64,000 nt of DNA from CAYLJJ01 sp964384025 (GCA_964384025.1 CAYLJJ010000005.1:1-64000); one strand, 5' to 3'; positions 35,262 through 47,038 are shown, counted from the stretch's first letter. Numbers and translations are program-made. Notes: a model not told the origin generated them from the sequence alone.

Positions 35262-36016
35262 AATCTTGCCTCAAAAGAGAGCGAGGCGGAGACCGGTCCC
35301 GCTTCAAGTTTGATGGGGGGCTTATCGTCCAAGAGATACCAGAGGCCACCGCTGATCAGGGCTGTGATACCAAGACCCATGAGCAGATCTGCGCCCAGAG
35401 CTTGGGCTTCACCGATATCTCGATGGTCCTTCTTGATGTCAAGGTTCTGGCTGGAGGAGAAGTCATCGGAATGCCCTTTGGCTATCAGACCCAGGACTGT
35501 CGCGCTGCCCAAGAGAAGAACTCCACTGCCAGCCAAGAGCGTGGGCATCAGTTGACTCTCTTCAACCCTCTCTTTCTTAGAGCCCTTGGGGTTGGCTTCA
35601 GCGTGGAGTTGCTCCTTTTTTAAAATTTTGATCCGTGTCGTAGCCTTGCCGACGAGTTCTGGATCAGCATTAGGGTTGGTGGTGTAGCGACGATAAAAGC
35701 GGATGGCCAGCTCGGGCTCTTTGATTTTCTTGTCGTAGATCAACGCGATGTTATAAATCAGGAGGGCTGCGGGAGCGATCTTATGAGCTTTGAGATAGAG
35801 GACCACAGCCTCAGAAAACTCTCCTGCATCATAGGCAGTTGCTGCTGCCGCAGCCAACTGCTCCAACTCTGAAGTAGAGGAGGTCTCCTGGGAAGCTGGG
35901 AGTGTCAGCTCTTTAGGAGGCATTTCTCCTGTTTTTTTTGCTTTCACAGGGAGAGAGTGAGGTTGAGCCCAGGCGGTTGTAATCCACAAAAATAGGAGCG
36001 GGATGTTGAGCCGCAT
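35258..36016 (-). CDS. TPR-containing membrane protein
   Basis: ATG 36016 is four bases after GGGAGG. The 252 residues begin with a signal (MRLNIPLLFLWITTAWAQ). The periplasmic middle (55-140) has TPR-type helices (AATAYDAGEFSEAVVLYLKAHKIA, then A-L-I-Y-D-K-K-I-K-E-P-E-L-A-I-R-F-Y-R-R-Y). Two membrane helices follow (MPTLLAGSGVLLLGSATVLGL and ALGADLLMGLGITALISGGLWYLL), then a short tail ending in a final Phe (SFEARF). This layout (signal, TPR, paired helices) is common in myxobacterial operons with Ser/Thr kinases. Its stop overlaps the start of the substrate-binding gene by four bases, making it the first gene of a three-gene operon. Confidence 0.83.
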   Translation of the reverse strand: MRLNIPLLFLWITTAWAQPHSLPVKAKKTGEMPPKELTLPASQETSSTSELEQLAAAAATAYDAGEFSEAVVLYLKAHKIAPAALLIYNIALIYDKKIKEPELAIRFYRRYTTNPNADPELVGKATTRIKILKKEQLHAEANPKGSKKERVEESQLMPTLLAGSGVLLLGSATVLGLIAKGHSDDFSSSQNLDIKKDHRDIGEAQALGADLLMGLGITALISGGLWYLLDDKPPIKLEAGPVSASLSFEARF

Positions 36017-36279
36017 GCATCCTCCCTGGGTTGGATGCTGGGAGCTTAACAGCCAACAGCAAAAAAAACAGCAGAGCAGGCTTCCTGATCCTGCGCTCCC
36101 TCTGAGGCTCGAGAAGAACTAAGAATCTTGACCCTGGGGGGAAGCAGAAGATATCCAGGGGCTACGCGAGCTGAGAGTCTGTCGTTGAGCCCTGCAAAAA
36201 TGGCCCTCTTTTTGACTCAGCTGCAGCGGGGTGGGTGGGTGTGATCTGAACTCAACAGAGCGATCCAGGAGCCCGCACC
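36017..36279. other. Divergent intergenic region, 263 bp
   Basis: This separates the TPR gene and the ammonia-lyase gene, so both promoters should be here. TTGACC at 36128-36133 resembles a -35 box for the plus strand but has no convincing -10 at 16-18 bases. There are short A-rich and G-rich runs (36060-36070, 36225-36240). No small frame with a ribosome-binding site and no strong hairpin were found. Confidence 0.4.
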
Positions 36280-37815
36280 ATGGGTGTCTATCTTGATGGA
36301 AAGAGCCTCAACTTAGAGGAAGTTCACGCTGTATCTCGAGAAGATGAGCAGGTCTTTCTTCAGCCTGAGGCTCTCACCCGAATCAAAAATTGCCGTGATT
36401 TCGTTGAAGCTCGCATTGAAGCTCGAGAGATTATGTATGGGGTCAATACAGGGATCGGTGAATTCTCTGAAGTGATCTTAGATGACGAGCAGGTTCAGCA
36501 GTTTCAGCGCTACCTGATCTACAATCATGCTGCTGGCATCGGTGAGCCGATGCCGATCCCCTGGGTGCGAGCAGGGATGCTCCTGCGCGCCAATGTTCAC
36601 GCCCACGGACACTCCGCTTGTCGAGCGGAGATCAGCCTCTGCCTCCTGGAGATGCTCAACAAGGGGCTCACTCCTGTGGTCTGCCAGAAGGGCTCAGTGG
36701 GGGCCTGTGGAGATCTAGCTCCGATGAGCCAGATCGCTTTGCTCCTCTTAGGAGAGGGAGAGGCTTTTTACCTGGGAGAGCGTTTGCCTGGCGCTGAGGC
36801 CCTTAAGCGGGCGGGCATTCAAGCTCCAGGGCTTCAGGCCCGAGACGGCTTAGCGAGCATTAACGGCTCCAACCTTCTTACCGGTATCGGTTGCTTAATC
36901 GCCTATGATGCAGAGCGTTGGCTCAAACAAGCGGAGATCGCTGCTGCTATGAGCCTTGAGGCTCTTATGGCCAACCTCAAACCCTACGATGAGCGCCTCC
37001 ATCGCCTCAGAGGCTTTCAGGGTGCGATCACCTCAGCTCAAAACCTGCGACAGATTCTCAAGGGCTCTCAGCTCTACGAGGGGCACCCTCAACTCCGGGT
37101 TCAAGACGCCTACAGTATGCGCTCTAGTCCTCAGGTGATCGGCGCCGCCCGTGATCAGCTTCGCTGGACCCGCTCACAGCTGGAGATTGAGATCAATGGG
37201 GTAGGAGATAATCCCATCTTCCTACCTGATGATGAAGAGGTGCTCACTGGCGCCAACTTCCAAGGAACGCCTGTGAGTATGCCTCTGGACAGTCTGGGGG
37301 CCGCTTTAACCATGATCTCTCTGCTCTCGGAGCGCAGGCTCAACCGCCTCACCAACCCTGCCCTTTCAGCTGGGCTTCCTCCCTTCCTCACCAAGGGAGC
37401 AGGGCTCTTCTCTGGAATGATGCTGAGTCAATATACCGCCGATATGCAACTGGCCGAACAGCGCATCCTCTCCGCTCCTGCCTTTATCCAATCTATCCCA
37501 GCGGCAGCGGATCAGGAGGACTTTGTCTCCATGGGGATGAACAGCGCGCTCAAGACTGTCCAGATCTTGGATTGTGCTTATGGAGTCCTAGGAATCGAGC
37601 TGATGGCGGCAGCCCAAGCCCTCGACTTTAGAGAACACCGTTTTGGAGAGGGGGTGCAGGTCGCTCAGCGAGTCATTCGGGAGCGGGTGCCTTTTCTCGA
37701 CGTAGATCGCCCCCTCTACCGCGACCACAATGTCATGAAAGCCCTGGTGGAGCAGGGCTGTATCCTTGATGCCCTTGAGGAGGCTCTGGGATCGCTGACG
37801 ACGAGTTGGGCTTGA
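36280..37815 (+). CDS. hutH: Histidine ammonia-lyase-like enzyme with Ala-Cys-Gly in place of Ala-Ser-Gly
   Basis: Aromatic amino acid lyases remove ammonia using an MIO cofactor formed from Ala-Ser-Gly. AGGAG eight bases before ATG 36280 supports the start; 511 residues is the family length. Tyr53 (YGVNTGIG) and His83 (NHAAGIGE) match the histidine ammonia-lyase active site. The segments VQDAYSMRSSPQVIGAARDQ, I-N-G-V-G-D-N-P-I-F and A-D-Q-E-D-F-V-S-M-G also fit; the family usually has His where Phe stands in QEDF. The triad reads Ala142-Cys143-Gly144 (TGT at 36706-36708), so the MIO serine is a cysteine. Position 143 is the known serine of the Pseudomonas enzyme. Whether the ring forms here is open. 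No hutU, hutI or hutG lies nearby, so a related substrate cannot be excluded. Confidence 0.9.
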   Translation: MGVYLDGKSLNLEEVHAVSREDEQVFLQPEALTRIKNCRDFVEARIEAREIMYGVNTGIGEFSEVILDDEQVQQFQRYLIYNHAAGIGEPMPIPWVRAGMLLRANVHAHGHSACRAEISLCLLEMLNKGLTPVVCQKGSVGACGDLAPMSQIALLLLGEGEAFYLGERLPGAEALKRAGIQAPGLQARDGLASINGSNLLTGIGCLIAYDAERWLKQAEIAAAMSLEALMANLKPYDERLHRLRGFQGAITSAQNLRQILKGSQLYEGHPQLRVQDAYSMRSSPQVIGAARDQLRWTRSQLEIEINGVGDNPIFLPDDEEVLTGANFQGTPVSMPLDSLGAALTMISLLSERRLNRLTNPALSAGLPPFLTKGAGLFSGMMLSQYTADMQLAEQRILSAPAFIQSIPAAADQEDFVSMGMNSALKTVQILDCAYGVLGIELMAAAQALDFREHRFGEGVQVAQRVIRERVPFLDVDRPLYRDHNVMKALVEQGCILDALEEALGSLTTSWA

Positions 37816-37885
37816 AGCTGAATTTTAGACCGAATAGAGAGCTGGTGTTGGAAGATTGAGGGGTGGTGTTTATAAATGAGTCAGC

Positions 37886-40800
37886 TTATTCACAGGCTTG
37901 CTGTCCTGGGTTTGGAATGCCTGGACAGTTGTCTTGTGAATCGATGATTCCATCTCCATCAGTATCAGAATCATCACAGGCATCTCCAGCAAGATTAGAG
38001 ACGGTATCTATGACGATCTCGTTAAGAGTCAGATAACTGCCTCCTGTCTTCTCAAGTTGGATTCTTAAATATTGAGTATAGATGTTGCCACCAAAATTCA
38101 AATATTTTTCTTCATCTGTAGCAATACTCCCTGTAAGAATATCAGTCCAATCACCATCAAAACCATCGGAACTGTTGTTTGAATATTGCAAACGATAGTT
38201 TGCAGTCGAACTAAAACTATTATGATTATCTAACGTTATTCCTCCTATTTCTCGCGTTGACGGAAGTTTTATGGTTAGAGTTGCATTGTCTATGCTCTTC
38301 ATCCAGAAAGAATCTGTAGCAGTTAACTTTGAACCATCCATAAGGTTACCAACATAGTAACTTCCTCTATATGAATCCTTGTAATCAAGGAAACTGCTAT
38401 TCGCATCACTATGTGAACCAGAATCACTTGCTACGAACAGGTGAATATTTCGCATCTCCTCATTGCTGTTAGTTTGATCTGGGTTCGAAATATTGGGACA
38501 GTTATCCTCAGTGTTCATGATGCCGTCATTATCGATATCAACACATGCATCACCAGCAAGAGGGTCCGTTTCGAATGGCATATTTGGAGCATCACCATTA
38601 CTGTCTAGTTGGTCTGGATTACCTAAGTATCTACATAAATCACAAGCATCTCCAACCATATCCGGTTCGACTTTGACTTGGATCTCGTTCAAAGTTAGGT
38701 AACTTCCTGTCGTTTTTCCAAGATAGATTTTGAAGTATTGTGCGTTGATTGGATGGGCAAATGTTAAATCATCCTCATTGCTATCTCCCAGATGACCGTC
38801 TGTGATAAAGGACCAATGTCCATCATAACCATCAGAGCTATCAGTAGAGTAGAAAATTTCATAGTCAACTTCGCAACTGAAACTATTGATATTATTCAAT
38901 ATCATTCCAGTTACTTGCTGAGCGTGAGGAAACTTAAGCGTTAACATTGAACTACTAAGGCTCTTCATCCAGAATGAATCTGTTCCTCGTATCTTTGAAC
39001 CATCAAGCAGGTTACCTACATAATAGCTGCCTCGATGAGAGTCACGATAACTGAAGAACTCAGTGCTTCCATCACTATGAGAACCTGAGCTAGAAGCGAT
39101 CATAAGTTCAATACTTGGAATCAATGAATCGTTGTTTTCCTGATTTGGATTAGGGATGTTCGGACAATTGTCTTCTCGGTCACTTACTCCATCCGAATCT
39201 GAATCTAAACAATCAATGCCAGCCAGAGGATTTTCTAAAAATGGCATTGGTGGCATGTCTCCGCCAATTTCTAGACCCTGATTGCCTGTATACCAGCATA
39301 GATCACATGCATCTCCAATATCATCGGAATCAGAGATTATTTCGATTTCATTTAAGGTTAGATAACTGCCGCCTCTCTTTCCAAGTTGGATTTTTATATA
39401 TTCTGTACGGATAGGCGCAGCAAACATATCATTGATCTCTTGATTAATACCAATGTATCCGGTAGTGAGCAATAACCAGTTTCCATCGAAACCATCTGAA
39501 GTATCGGCAGAATAGAACACTTGGTAGTCAGACTCGCTACTAAAACTATTGTTATTATTTAAACGAATTCCGGTTATCTGCTGGAAATGAGGCAACTTAA
39601 CCGTCAACGTAGAACTGCTGAGACTCTTCATCCAGAAAGAGTCAGTTCCCGCTGATTTTGAACCATCTATCAAATTCCCAACATAATAACTCCCCCTTAC
39701 GGAATCAGTATGGTCGAAGAATCCGTTATTCCCATCACTATGAGACCCTGAACTTGATGCAACAAGAAGGTTCATGCTTCTTATTTCAGAATCACTATTA
39801 TTCTGGTCAGCATTTGAGTCCTGTGGACAATTATCTTCTGTATCTGGAACGCGATCACCATCGGCATCATTACAATGATCTCCAGCCAGTGGATCGTGTA
39901 AGTATGGTGCTTGTGGTGCGTTATTATCACTGTCTTGTTGATTTTGGTTTGGAACATACCAGCATATATCGCAAGCGTCACCAAGTTCATCAAAATCAGA
40001 TTGTATTTCTATCTCAGTCAATGTCAAATAACTGCCACCTGTCTTTCCAAGGCGTATTTTTAAATATTGTGTATGTACAGGGTGCAAAAAGACAATTGAT
40101 TCTTCTTCATTGTTCCCAATATGACCATTAGCCAAAATTTCCCATTTCCCATCAAAACCATCTGATGTATTAGATGAATAGAAGACCTCATAATCAGATG
40201 TACTACTAAATCCATTGTTGTTATTCAACGTAACGCCAGTTATCTGGCGCGCATTTGGAAGTTTTACAGTAAGAACTGTACCATTAAGGCTCTTCATCCA
40301 AAGAGTTTCGTTTCCTCCTGATTTTAAACCATCAATGAGGTTACCTACATAAAAATTCCCTCTCTCTGAATCTGTGTAGTCGAAGAAACTATCATTTCCA
40401 TCAGAATGAGATCCGCTGCTGCTGGCAACAAGTAGGTCAGTATTCTGGAGAGGACCATCACTATTTAGTTGATCGAAATTCGATATTGTAGGGCAGTTGT
40501 CATCTTTATCAACGATGATATCGCCATCAGAATCGAAAGTATTATCACAAACATTCCCAATCATGTTGGAAACTGTGATGACTTCAATTTCATTAAGGGT
40601 TAGATAACTACCGCCAGTCTTCACAAGATGAATTTTAAGATATTGAGCATAGACTGGTTCACCTAGCTCAAGGAGAATCGATTCATCAGTACCAATATTA
40701 CCTTCAAATATATCTATCCATTCTCCATCAAATCCATCAGAAGTATCAGTAGAATACTCGATCCGATAACTTGATGTAGATGAAAAATTGTTATGGTTAT

Positions 40801-43800
40801 CTAAATTCAGCCCTGTAACTTGACGTATCGATGGCAATTTGATGGTTAATGTTGCTTCATCCGCACTCTTCATCCAAAATGAGTCGGCAACGCTCAGTTT
40901 CGAGCCGTCTATTAGATTGCCTACATAATAATTTCCCCTGTAAGAGTCTTTATAGTCAAAGAAACCAGAATTCCCATCGCTGTGAGAACCAAGGTTGCTT
41001 GCAACTTGTATATTAAGCGTCCGAAGTGGAATATTATCGTTAGCCTGATCTTGGTTCGGAATATCTGGGCAATTATCATTTAAATCCATGATGTGATCAC
41101 CATCAGAATCGTTGCACACATCACCAGCTAGAGGATCTTCTTCAAATGGCATACCCGGTGCGTTTCCATCACTGTCGAGTTGATCTGGATCACCAATATA
41201 CCTACATAGATCACAAGCATCTCCGACTAAATCAGACTCTGTTTGCACTTCTATTTCGTTCAAAGTTAGATAACTACCATCGGTTTTTCCAAGCTGAATT
41301 TTAAGATACTGAGCATATATCAGAGAATCAAAGAATACATCTTTCTCCTCTCCATCTCCGATATGTCCGCTTATTAAGAAATGCCAATTTCCATCAAACC
41401 CATCCTGCGTATCTGGAGAATAGAAGATTTGATAATCAGCTTGAGAACTAAAACTATTTGCATTACTCAAAGTAAGACCAGTTATTTGTTGAGCATGAGG
41501 CAATTTAACTGTCAAAGTTGAGCTGCTCAGACTCTTCATCCAGAAAGAATCTGTTGCTCCTAGCTTTGAGCCATCAAGTAGATTGCCTACATAATAGTTT
41601 CCTCGATGAGAATCTCGATAATCGAAGAAACTATTGGCCCCATCACTGTGAGATCCAGAGCTTGAAGCGACCATAAGTGCTGTGCTTGGAACTAAAGCAT
41701 CACTGTTTTCCTGATTGGCATTGTGAATATTTGGGCAATTGTCTTCTGAATCGATTAAACCGTCCAGGTCAGAATCTAAGCAAGCTGTACCAGCAAGTGG
41801 GTTTTCCAAAAATGGCATTGGTGGAACATTTCCACCTATTTCTTGGTTCTGATTGCCAACAAGCCAGCAAATATCACAAGCATCACCAACAAGGTCAGAA
41901 TCTGAGATTATTTCTATTTCATTCATAGTCAAGTAACTTCCAGCAGTTTTGCCTAGTTGGATTCTCAAATACTCTGTGTGAACTGGGTAAGGGAATATAA
42001 CATCAATTTCAACATTGGTTCCAATATGTCCGGTTGATAATTCAATCCAATCCCCATCAAAACCATCCGAAGTATTAAGAGAATAGAATATTTGATAATC
42101 AGATTCGCTGTTGAAACTATTATGATTATCCAGTCGGACGCCATTTATCAGTTTTGACTGAGGAAGTTTAACTGTCAAAGTTGAACTGCTCAGACTCTTC
42201 ATCCAAAATGAATCAGTACCAGATGTTTTAGACCCATCTAACATGTTTCCTACATAATAATTCCCTCTTGTAGCATCCGTATGATCGAAAAAAGCATTGT
42301 TTCCATCACTGTGGGATCCAGAGCTTGAAGCAACGAGCAGATTCATGCTCTTAATATCATAATCACTGTTTAATTGATCTTGATTAGCAACAGTTGGGCA
42401 GTTGTCTTCTGAGTCAGGTATGCCATCTGTATCAGTATCTATGCAGGCGTCTCCAGCTAGTGGATCTTCATGGTATGGTGCTTGAGGCGCATCTCCATCG
42501 CTGTCGGATTGATCAGGATTGGCTACATACCAACATATATCACAAGCATCACCAAAGCCATCGGAACCAGACTGTATTTCTATTTCGGCCAGAGTCAGAT
42601 AGCTTCCACCTGTTTTTCCAAGGCGTATTTTCAGATATTGTGTATGAACAGGTCGAGTGAAAACAATTGACTCCTCTTCATTGTGTCCAATATTACCGTT
42701 GGAGAGATACTTCCATTCACCATCAAACCCGTCAGATGTATTTGATGAATAAAAGATTTCGTAATCGGAAGAGCTGCTAAACCCATTGTTATTATTTAAT
42801 GTTATTCCAGTTACTTGTCGTTTGTTCGGAAGTTTTACTGTGAGAACAGCACCATTAATACTCTTCATCCAAAATGAATCGTTAGTGCCTGTTTTCAAAC
42901 CATCAACAAGATTACCTACATAATAACTTCCTCTCTCTGAGTCGGTATGATCGAAAAAGCCATTATTTCCATCGCTATGAGAACCGACTGTGCTTGCGAC
43001 TAATATATCGGAATTTTCAAGAAGAGAGTCACTGTTCTCCTGGCCTTGATTTGGAATAGTTGGACAATTATCGTCCTTATCAACAATAATATCTCCATCT
43101 GAGTCAAAAGTGTCATCACATACATTGCCAACCATATTGGATATTGTGTTTACCTCAATTTCGTTGAGAGTAAGGTAGCTTCCCCCCGTCTTTTCCAGGT
43201 GTATTTTAAGATATTGAGCATAAGTAGGCTCATCAAAATCTATATTGATCGCTTCGTCAATACCAATACTCCCTGTGGATAAATCAAACCATTCTCCATC
43301 GAATCCATCAGTTGTATCGATAGAGTATTGAATACGATAATTTGAAGTAGAAGAAAAGCTGTTGTGATTATCTAACTTAATTCCAATGACTTGTCGTATC
43401 GATGGCATCTTAACAGTGAGAATCGCATTATCAATACTTTTCATCCAGAAAGAGTCTGTTGCTGTGATTTTTGAATTATCCATTAGGTTGCCTACATAGT
43501 AGCTGCCTCTGTATGAATCTGTGTAATTTAAAAAACTTGCGTTTCCATCACTATGAGAACCAACATCGCTTGATACAAGAAGGTTGAGAGATCTAAGTGG
43601 AATATTGTCATTAGCTTGATCATGATTAGGAGTGTTCGGACAGTTATCTTCTGAGTCCATCACACCATCATTGTCAGAATCATTACAAACATCTCCAGCA
43701 AGGGGATTTTGATTAAACGGCATTGCTGGAGCACTATTATCACTGTCATTTTGGTTTGGATCTCCTACATATCTGCATACATCACAGGAGTCTCCAACCA

Positions 43801-46800
43801 TATCTGTTTCGGTTTGTATCTCTATTTCATTGAGAGTTAAATAGCTACCAATCGTTTTTCCAAGTTGGATTTTTAGATACTGGGTATGTATTGGACGGTC
43901 GAAGATCAAGTTCTTTTCTTCATTTTCTCCGATATGCCCGCTTTCGATGAAATTCCAACGTCCATCAAATCCATCCGATGTATTTAAAGAATAGTAGATT
44001 TGATAATCAGACTGAGAGCTAAAGCTATTGGCATTATTCAAAATAACTCCGGTTACTTGTTGAGCATGAGGTAGTTTCACTGTTAACGTTGAACTACTGA
44101 CGCTCTTCATCCAGAATGAATCTGTTGCATTGATTTTTGAACCATCAACTAAATTTCCAACATAATAGCTACCACGATGAGAATCACGATAGTTGAGAAA
44201 ACTACTATTTCCATCACTATGAGATCCTGAGCTGGCTGCGATCATAAGTTCTGTACTCGCCACCAGAGCATCACTGTTTTCTTGGTTAGGATTAATAATA
44301 TTTGGACAATTGTCCTCTAGATCGGATATGCCATCCATATCTGAATCTACACAAACGACTCCGACCAACGGATCTTCATTGAATGGTTTAGGAGGGATAT
44401 TTCCAACGGATTCTTGAGCCTGATCTCCTACAAACCAGCATATATCACAGGCGTCACCAATTTGATCGGAATCTGAAATAATTTCAATCTCATTCAAAGT
44501 TAAATAACTTCCAACAGTTTTTCCTAGCTGAATGCGCAAGTATTCTGTATGAATTGGCTTAGCAAACATTACATCAATCTCTTGATTTAATCCGATATGA
44601 CCTGTTTTTAGCTCAATCCAGTCCCCATCAAATCCATCTGAAGTATTGCGCGAGTAAAATATCTGATAGTCTGATTCACTGTTGAATCCATTGTTATTGT
44701 TGAGTCTAACACCATTTATTCTTCTTTGGCCAGGCAGTTTTACTGTTAGTGTCGAACTGCTTATGCTTTTCATCCAGAAAGAATCTGTTCCAGCCGCTTT
44801 TGATCCATCCATTAAATTACCTACATAATAACTGCCTCTAATTGAATCAGTATAGTCAAAGAAACTGTTATTCCCATCGCTGTGTGAGCCTGAACTAGAT
44901 GCGACCATCAAATTCATACTTTTTATGATACCATCGCTATTTTCTTGGTTTGGGTTAAATACATTTGGACAATTATCTTCTAAATCTGCGATTTGATCAT
45001 CATCTAAATCAAGGCAATCATCTCCATTTAACGGATCAGTTTCGAATGGAGGATAAAGTACTTCATTATTACTCTTTGTCTGTTCTGGGTTGCCTATATA
45101 TCGGCATAAATCACAGGCATCACCTACTTCGTCAGTATTTACATGCAACTCTATCTCAGCAAGAGTTAGATAACTTCCAGCTGTTTTTCCTAACCGTATT
45201 TTCAGGTATTGTGTATGTACTGGTTTTATAAAACTAATATTATCCTCTTCATTATGAGCGATATGCCCATTCGCTATATTAAGCCAATCACCATCAAATC
45301 CATCAGAACTATTTGGAGAATAGAAAACCTCATAATCAGAAGCGCTATTAAATCCATTGTTATTGTTCAGGGTAACACCTGTAACTTGGCGATAGTTAGG
45401 TAGTTTCACAGTTAGGACAGATCCATTAAGACTTTTCATCCAAAAACTGCCAGCATCTCCAGTTTTTAAACCATCAATTAGATTACCAACATAATAACTT
45501 CCTCTTTCAGAATCTGAAAAATCCAAAAAATTACTATTTCCATCACTGTGAGAACCTGAACTGCTCGCAACAAGCAGGTCAGTATTTTCAATCAAGGCAT
45601 CGCTATTATTTTGGTTTGGATTTCTTGCATTAGGACAATTATCCTGATCATTGACAATCCCATCTCCATCCATATCTATTGGATTCCATTTTCGACCAGC
45701 AACGAGATTCCATGTACCACCTCTATAAACATGAAGCTGCCTATAATAGTCGCTAAAATATATCGTTCCTTCTTCAGGAGCTTCAGGAATAGCTCGTTGT
45801 GGATTCATTGCTATTTTATCTGTATATACAGTTTCAGCCTCTACCAAATCGGCTATTGCTGTGCCATTAATATCGGCTTCAGCTCCTGGCTGGTTAATGC
45901 CAACCCCAACCTTGTTTTCTAATGGAACAATTATATTTTTAGATCTCAGCGCACCTCCGACAGTAACATCCCCTGAAGTGCTTGTATCTTGATCAGTTCT
46001 CATAAACTGACTCGGTTCTATTCCATCAACAAAGTCGGCGTCTAACCCAGAACCATCACCAGATTTTCCATGGAGTGTTCCTAAAACACGGTCTGATTCA
46101 TTTTGATTGTTCCTTAAAAATGTTGCTCCGTCATATCCATCAAGGCGGTCGACATCTATATCACTGTTTGCACCATCAACAGTGATTAATAAAGAGATTG
46201 CTTGTTCACCAGTACTGATAAATTCGCTGCTATCATGCCCACCTAGAAGGTCTGCATCTAGGCTACTTCCTGTTCCATCTAGATCGAGAAGAAGTGAAAA
46301 AATATCAGCTGCATTTTCGAAAAATGCGCTGCTGTCATAGCCATCAATACGATCAAGGTCAAGACCGCTTCCTGTTCCATCAATCCCGAGTAGAAGATCG
46401 ATAAGTTGCTCACCATCTTTTATAAACTCACTGCTGTCATGACCATCTAAGAGATCTGCATCCAAAGCGGAGCCTGGGCCATCAACCTCTCTCAAAGCCA
46501 AGAGGACTTGCTCCGGAGTGGTGTAGGGTACTCCGTCAACACCACCTTGGAACGGAGCCCCGATCCAATTCCCCTCAGAGTTTATGACTGTTTGCCCTCC
46601 AATGCTCAAACTGCGAACTTGAATATCTCCCGACACATCTTCTGCGACGAGCGCATAGGGAACGCTGGTCAACTGAAAACGTGGAGAGAGTTCAACCCCT
46701 CCATCTATAGAAATTCCTAGAAAGCGAGGTTCACCTTCCAGCGTGATTCCAAAGGGTATATTAGCTCCCAGTTCAGCTGAATAATAACCGTCCTGAATTT

Positions 46801-46996
46801 GAAGAACATGCTCTTCAAACCATAGAGCTTCTCCACCTTCAGCCTGCGCATAGAGGCTGAAACGAAGTTGAAATGCTCCATCTAAAGGAAATCCCTGAGC
46901 GTCCATGAGCAAACCCTCATGGCTAAATGTTTCAGGGAGCGCAAGGCTGGAAGTACTCCAAAGGAGAACAAGGAGGCTGATAAGGAAGCGTCTCAC
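37886..46996 (-). CDS. Giant fibre-like surface protein with 12 discoidin-in-TSP3 units
   Basis: GTG 46996 with AGGAG seven bases upstream gives 3,036 residues and a signal ([21 protein letters not shown]); the ORF upstream of it overlaps a terminator-like gap and is ignored. Order: an N-terminal beta domain (about 25-160), five stalk motifs like [14 protein letters not shown] (160-330), a collar with VGGALRSKN and [17 protein letters not shown] (350-420), then a thrombospondin-3 start [15 protein letters not shown]. Twelve units of 190-220 residues follow. Each is a discoidin-like beta domain ([11 protein letters not shown] at its start, [11 protein letters not shown] at its end) placed inside a TSP3 repeat between QENSD and GDACD. 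The protein ends in a final TSP3 repeat ([20 protein letters not shown]). It is the downstream partner of the fibrinogen-headed paralogue (67-base gap). The 3' 8.5 kb is AT-rich. A calcium-stiffened adhesin is inferred. Confidence 0.93.
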   Translation of the reverse strand: MRRFLISLLVLLWSTSSLALPETFSHEGLLMDAQGFPLDGAFQLRFSLYAQAEGGEALWFEEHVLQIQDGYYSAELGANIPFGITLEGEPRFLGISIDGGVELSPRFQLTSVPYALVAEDVSGDIQVRSLSIGGQTVINSEGNWIGAPFQGGVDGVPYTTPEQVLLALREVDGPGSALDADLLDGHDSSEFIKDGEQLIDLLLGIDGTGSGLDLDRIDGYDSSAFFENAADIFSLLLDLDGTGSSLDADLLGGHDSSEFISTGEQAISLLITVDGANSDIDVDRLDGYDGATFLRNNQNESDRVLGTLHGKSGDGSGLDADFVDGIEPSQFMRTDQDTSTSGDVTVGGALRSKNIIVPLENKVGVGINQPGAEADINGTAIADLVEAETVYTDKIAMNPQRAIPEAPEEGTIYFSDYYRQLHVYRGGTWNLVAGRKWNPIDMDGDGIVNDQDNCPNARNPNQNNSDALIENTDLLVASSSGSHSDGNSNFLDFSDSERGSYYVGNLIDGLKTGDAGSFWMKSLNGSVLTVKLPNYRQVTGVTLNNNNGFNSASDYEVFYSPNSSDGFDGDWLNIANGHIAHNEEDNISFIKPVHTQYLKIRLGKTAGSYLTLAEIELHVNTDEVGDACDLCRYIGNPEQTKSNNEVLYPPFETDPLNGDDCLDLDDDQIADLEDNCPNVFNPNQENSDGIIKSMNLMVASSSGSHSDGNNSFFDYTDSIRGSYYVGNLMDGSKAAGTDSFWMKSISSSTLTVKLPGQRRINGVRLNNNNGFNSESDYQIFYSRNTSDGFDGDWIELKTGHIGLNQEIDVMFAKPIHTEYLRIQLGKTVGSYLTLNEIEIISDSDQIGDACDICWFVGDQAQESVGNIPPKPFNEDPLVGVVCVDSDMDGISDLEDNCPNIINPNQENSDALVASTELMIAASSGSHSDGNSSFLNYRDSHRGSYYVGNLVDGSKINATDSFWMKSVSSSTLTVKLPHAQQVTGVILNNANSFSSQSDYQIYYSLNTSDGFDGRWNFIESGHIGENEEKNLIFDRPIHTQYLKIQLGKTIGSYLTLNEIEIQTETDMVGDSCDVCRYVGDPNQNDSDNSAPAMPFNQNPLAGDVCNDSDNDGVMDSEDNCPNTPNHDQANDNIPLRSLNLLVSSDVGSHSDGNASFLNYTDSYRGSYYVGNLMDNSKITATDSFWMKSIDNAILTVKMPSIRQVIGIKLDNHNSFSSTSNYRIQYSIDTTDGFDGEWFDLSTGSIGIDEAINIDFDEPTYAQYLKIHLEKTGGSYLTLNEIEVNTISNMVGNVCDDTFDSDGDIIVDKDDNCPTIPNQGQENSDSLLENSDILVASTVGSHSDGNNGFFDHTDSERGSYYVGNLVDGLKTGTNDSFWMKSINGAVLTVKLPNKRQVTGITLNNNNGFSSSSDYEIFYSSNTSDGFDGEWKYLSNGNIGHNEEESIVFTRPVHTQYLKIRLGKTGGSYLTLAEIEIQSGSDGFGDACDICWYVANPDQSDSDGDAPQAPYHEDPLAGDACIDTDTDGIPDSEDNCPTVANQDQLNSDYDIKSMNLLVASSSGSHSDGNNAFFDHTDATRGNYYVGNMLDGSKTSGTDSFWMKSLSSSTLTVKLPQSKLINGVRLDNHNSFNSESDYQIFYSLNTSDGFDGDWIELSTGHIGTNVEIDVIFPYPVHTEYLRIQLGKTAGSYLTMNEIEIISDSDLVGDACDICWLVGNQNQEIGGNVPPMPFLENPLAGTACLDSDLDGLIDSEDNCPNIHNANQENSDALVPSTALMVASSSGSHSDGANSFFDYRDSHRGNYYVGNLLDGSKLGATDSFWMKSLSSSTLTVKLPHAQQITGLTLSNANSFSSQADYQIFYSPDTQDGFDGNWHFLISGHIGDGEEKDVFFDSLIYAQYLKIQLGKTDGSYLTLNEIEVQTESDLVGDACDLCRYIGDPDQLDSDGNAPGMPFEEDPLAGDVCNDSDGDHIMDLNDNCPDIPNQDQANDNIPLRTLNIQVASNLGSHSDGNSGFFDYKDSYRGNYYVGNLIDGSKLSVADSFWMKSADEATLTIKLPSIRQVTGLNLDNHNNFSSTSSYRIEYSTDTSDGFDGEWIDIFEGNIGTDESILLELGEPVYAQYLKIHLVKTGGSYLTLNEIEVITVSNMIGNVCDNTFDSDGDIIVDKDDNCPTISNFDQLNSDGPLQNTDLLVASSSGSHSDGNDSFFDYTDSERGNFYVGNLIDGLKSGGNETLWMKSLNGTVLTVKLPNARQITGVTLNNNNGFSSTSDYEVFYSSNTSDGFDGKWEILANGHIGNNEEESIVFLHPVHTQYLKIRLGKTGGSYLTLTEIEIQSDFDELGDACDICWYVPNQNQQDSDNNAPQAPYLHDPLAGDHCNDADGDRVPDTEDNCPQDSNADQNNSDSEIRSMNLLVASSSGSHSDGNNGFFDHTDSVRGSYYVGNLIDGSKSAGTDSFWMKSLSSSTLTVKLPHFQQITGIRLNNNNSFSSESDYQVFYSADTSDGFDGNWLLLTTGYIGINQEINDMFAAPIRTEYIKIQLGKRGGSYLTLNEIEIISDSDDIGDACDLCWYTGNQGLEIGGDMPPMPFLENPLAGIDCLDSDSDGVSDREDNCPNIPNPNQENNDSLIPSIELMIASSSGSHSDGSTEFFSYRDSHRGSYYVGNLLDGSKIRGTDSFWMKSLSSSMLTLKFPHAQQVTGMILNNINSFSCEVDYEIFYSTDSSDGYDGHWSFITDGHLGDSNEDDLTFAHPINAQYFKIYLGKTTGSYLTLNEIQVKVEPDMVGDACDLCRYLGNPDQLDSNGDAPNMPFETDPLAGDACVDIDNDGIMNTEDNCPNISNPDQTNSNEEMRNIHLFVASDSGSHSDANSSFLDYKDSYRGSYYVGNLMDGSKLTATDSFWMKSIDNATLTIKLPSTREIGGITLDNHNSFSSTANYRLQYSNNSSDGFDGDWTDILTGSIATDEEKYLNFGGNIYTQYLRIQLEKTGGSYLTLNEIVIDTVSNLAGDACDDSDTDGDGIIDSQDNCPGIPNPGQQACE
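37900..45650. repeat. Twelve tandem coding repeats in an ABCD x 3 super-repeat
   Basis: The hallmark GSHSDGN of the 12 copies lies near 45.54, 44.88, 44.21, 43.55, 42.97, 42.30, 41.64, 40.98, 40.40, 39.74, 39.07 and 38.41 kb. Spacings repeat as about 665, 660, 665 and 577 bases, giving a super-period of about 2.57 kb. Type A units share [10 protein letters not shown] and [13 protein letters not shown] share DGDWIEL and [13 protein letters not shown] share [12 protein letters not shown] and LPHAQQ, D share DNHNSFSST and the NVCD ending. So four already different domains were duplicated as a block, twice. Confidence 0.9.
46020..46495. repeat. Five LDG-type stalk motifs in the giant protein
   Basis: Five degenerate units of about 33 residues encode motifs such as [56 protein letters not shown] and [14 protein letters not shown]. 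The pattern D-A-D-x-L-D-G-x-x-S-S-x-F is typical of trimeric tail-fibre and fibre-like surface proteins. The fibrinogen-headed paralogue carries the same number of units. Confidence 0.8.
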
Positions 46997-47022
46997 TGAT
47001 CTACTCCTAAAATCATGCAACT

Positions 47023-47038
47023 TTTCACGGAAGTGAAA
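47023..47038. promoter_or_regulatory. Perfect 6-bp inverted repeat between the two adhesin genes
   Basis: TTTCAC-GGAA-GTGAAA (47023-47038) lies 15 bases inside the 67-base gap, between the stop of the upstream paralogue and the GTG of the giant gene, about 15 bases before the AGGAG. It could be an operator, a weak RNA hairpin or a processing site. There is no T-run, so it is not an obvious terminator. Function is not known. Confidence 0.35.

Noticed and set aside
37900..45650. About 650-base repeats as insertion sequences or other mobile elements
   Set aside because: All copies lie in one continuous frame and encode complete domain units, with no terminal inverted repeats.
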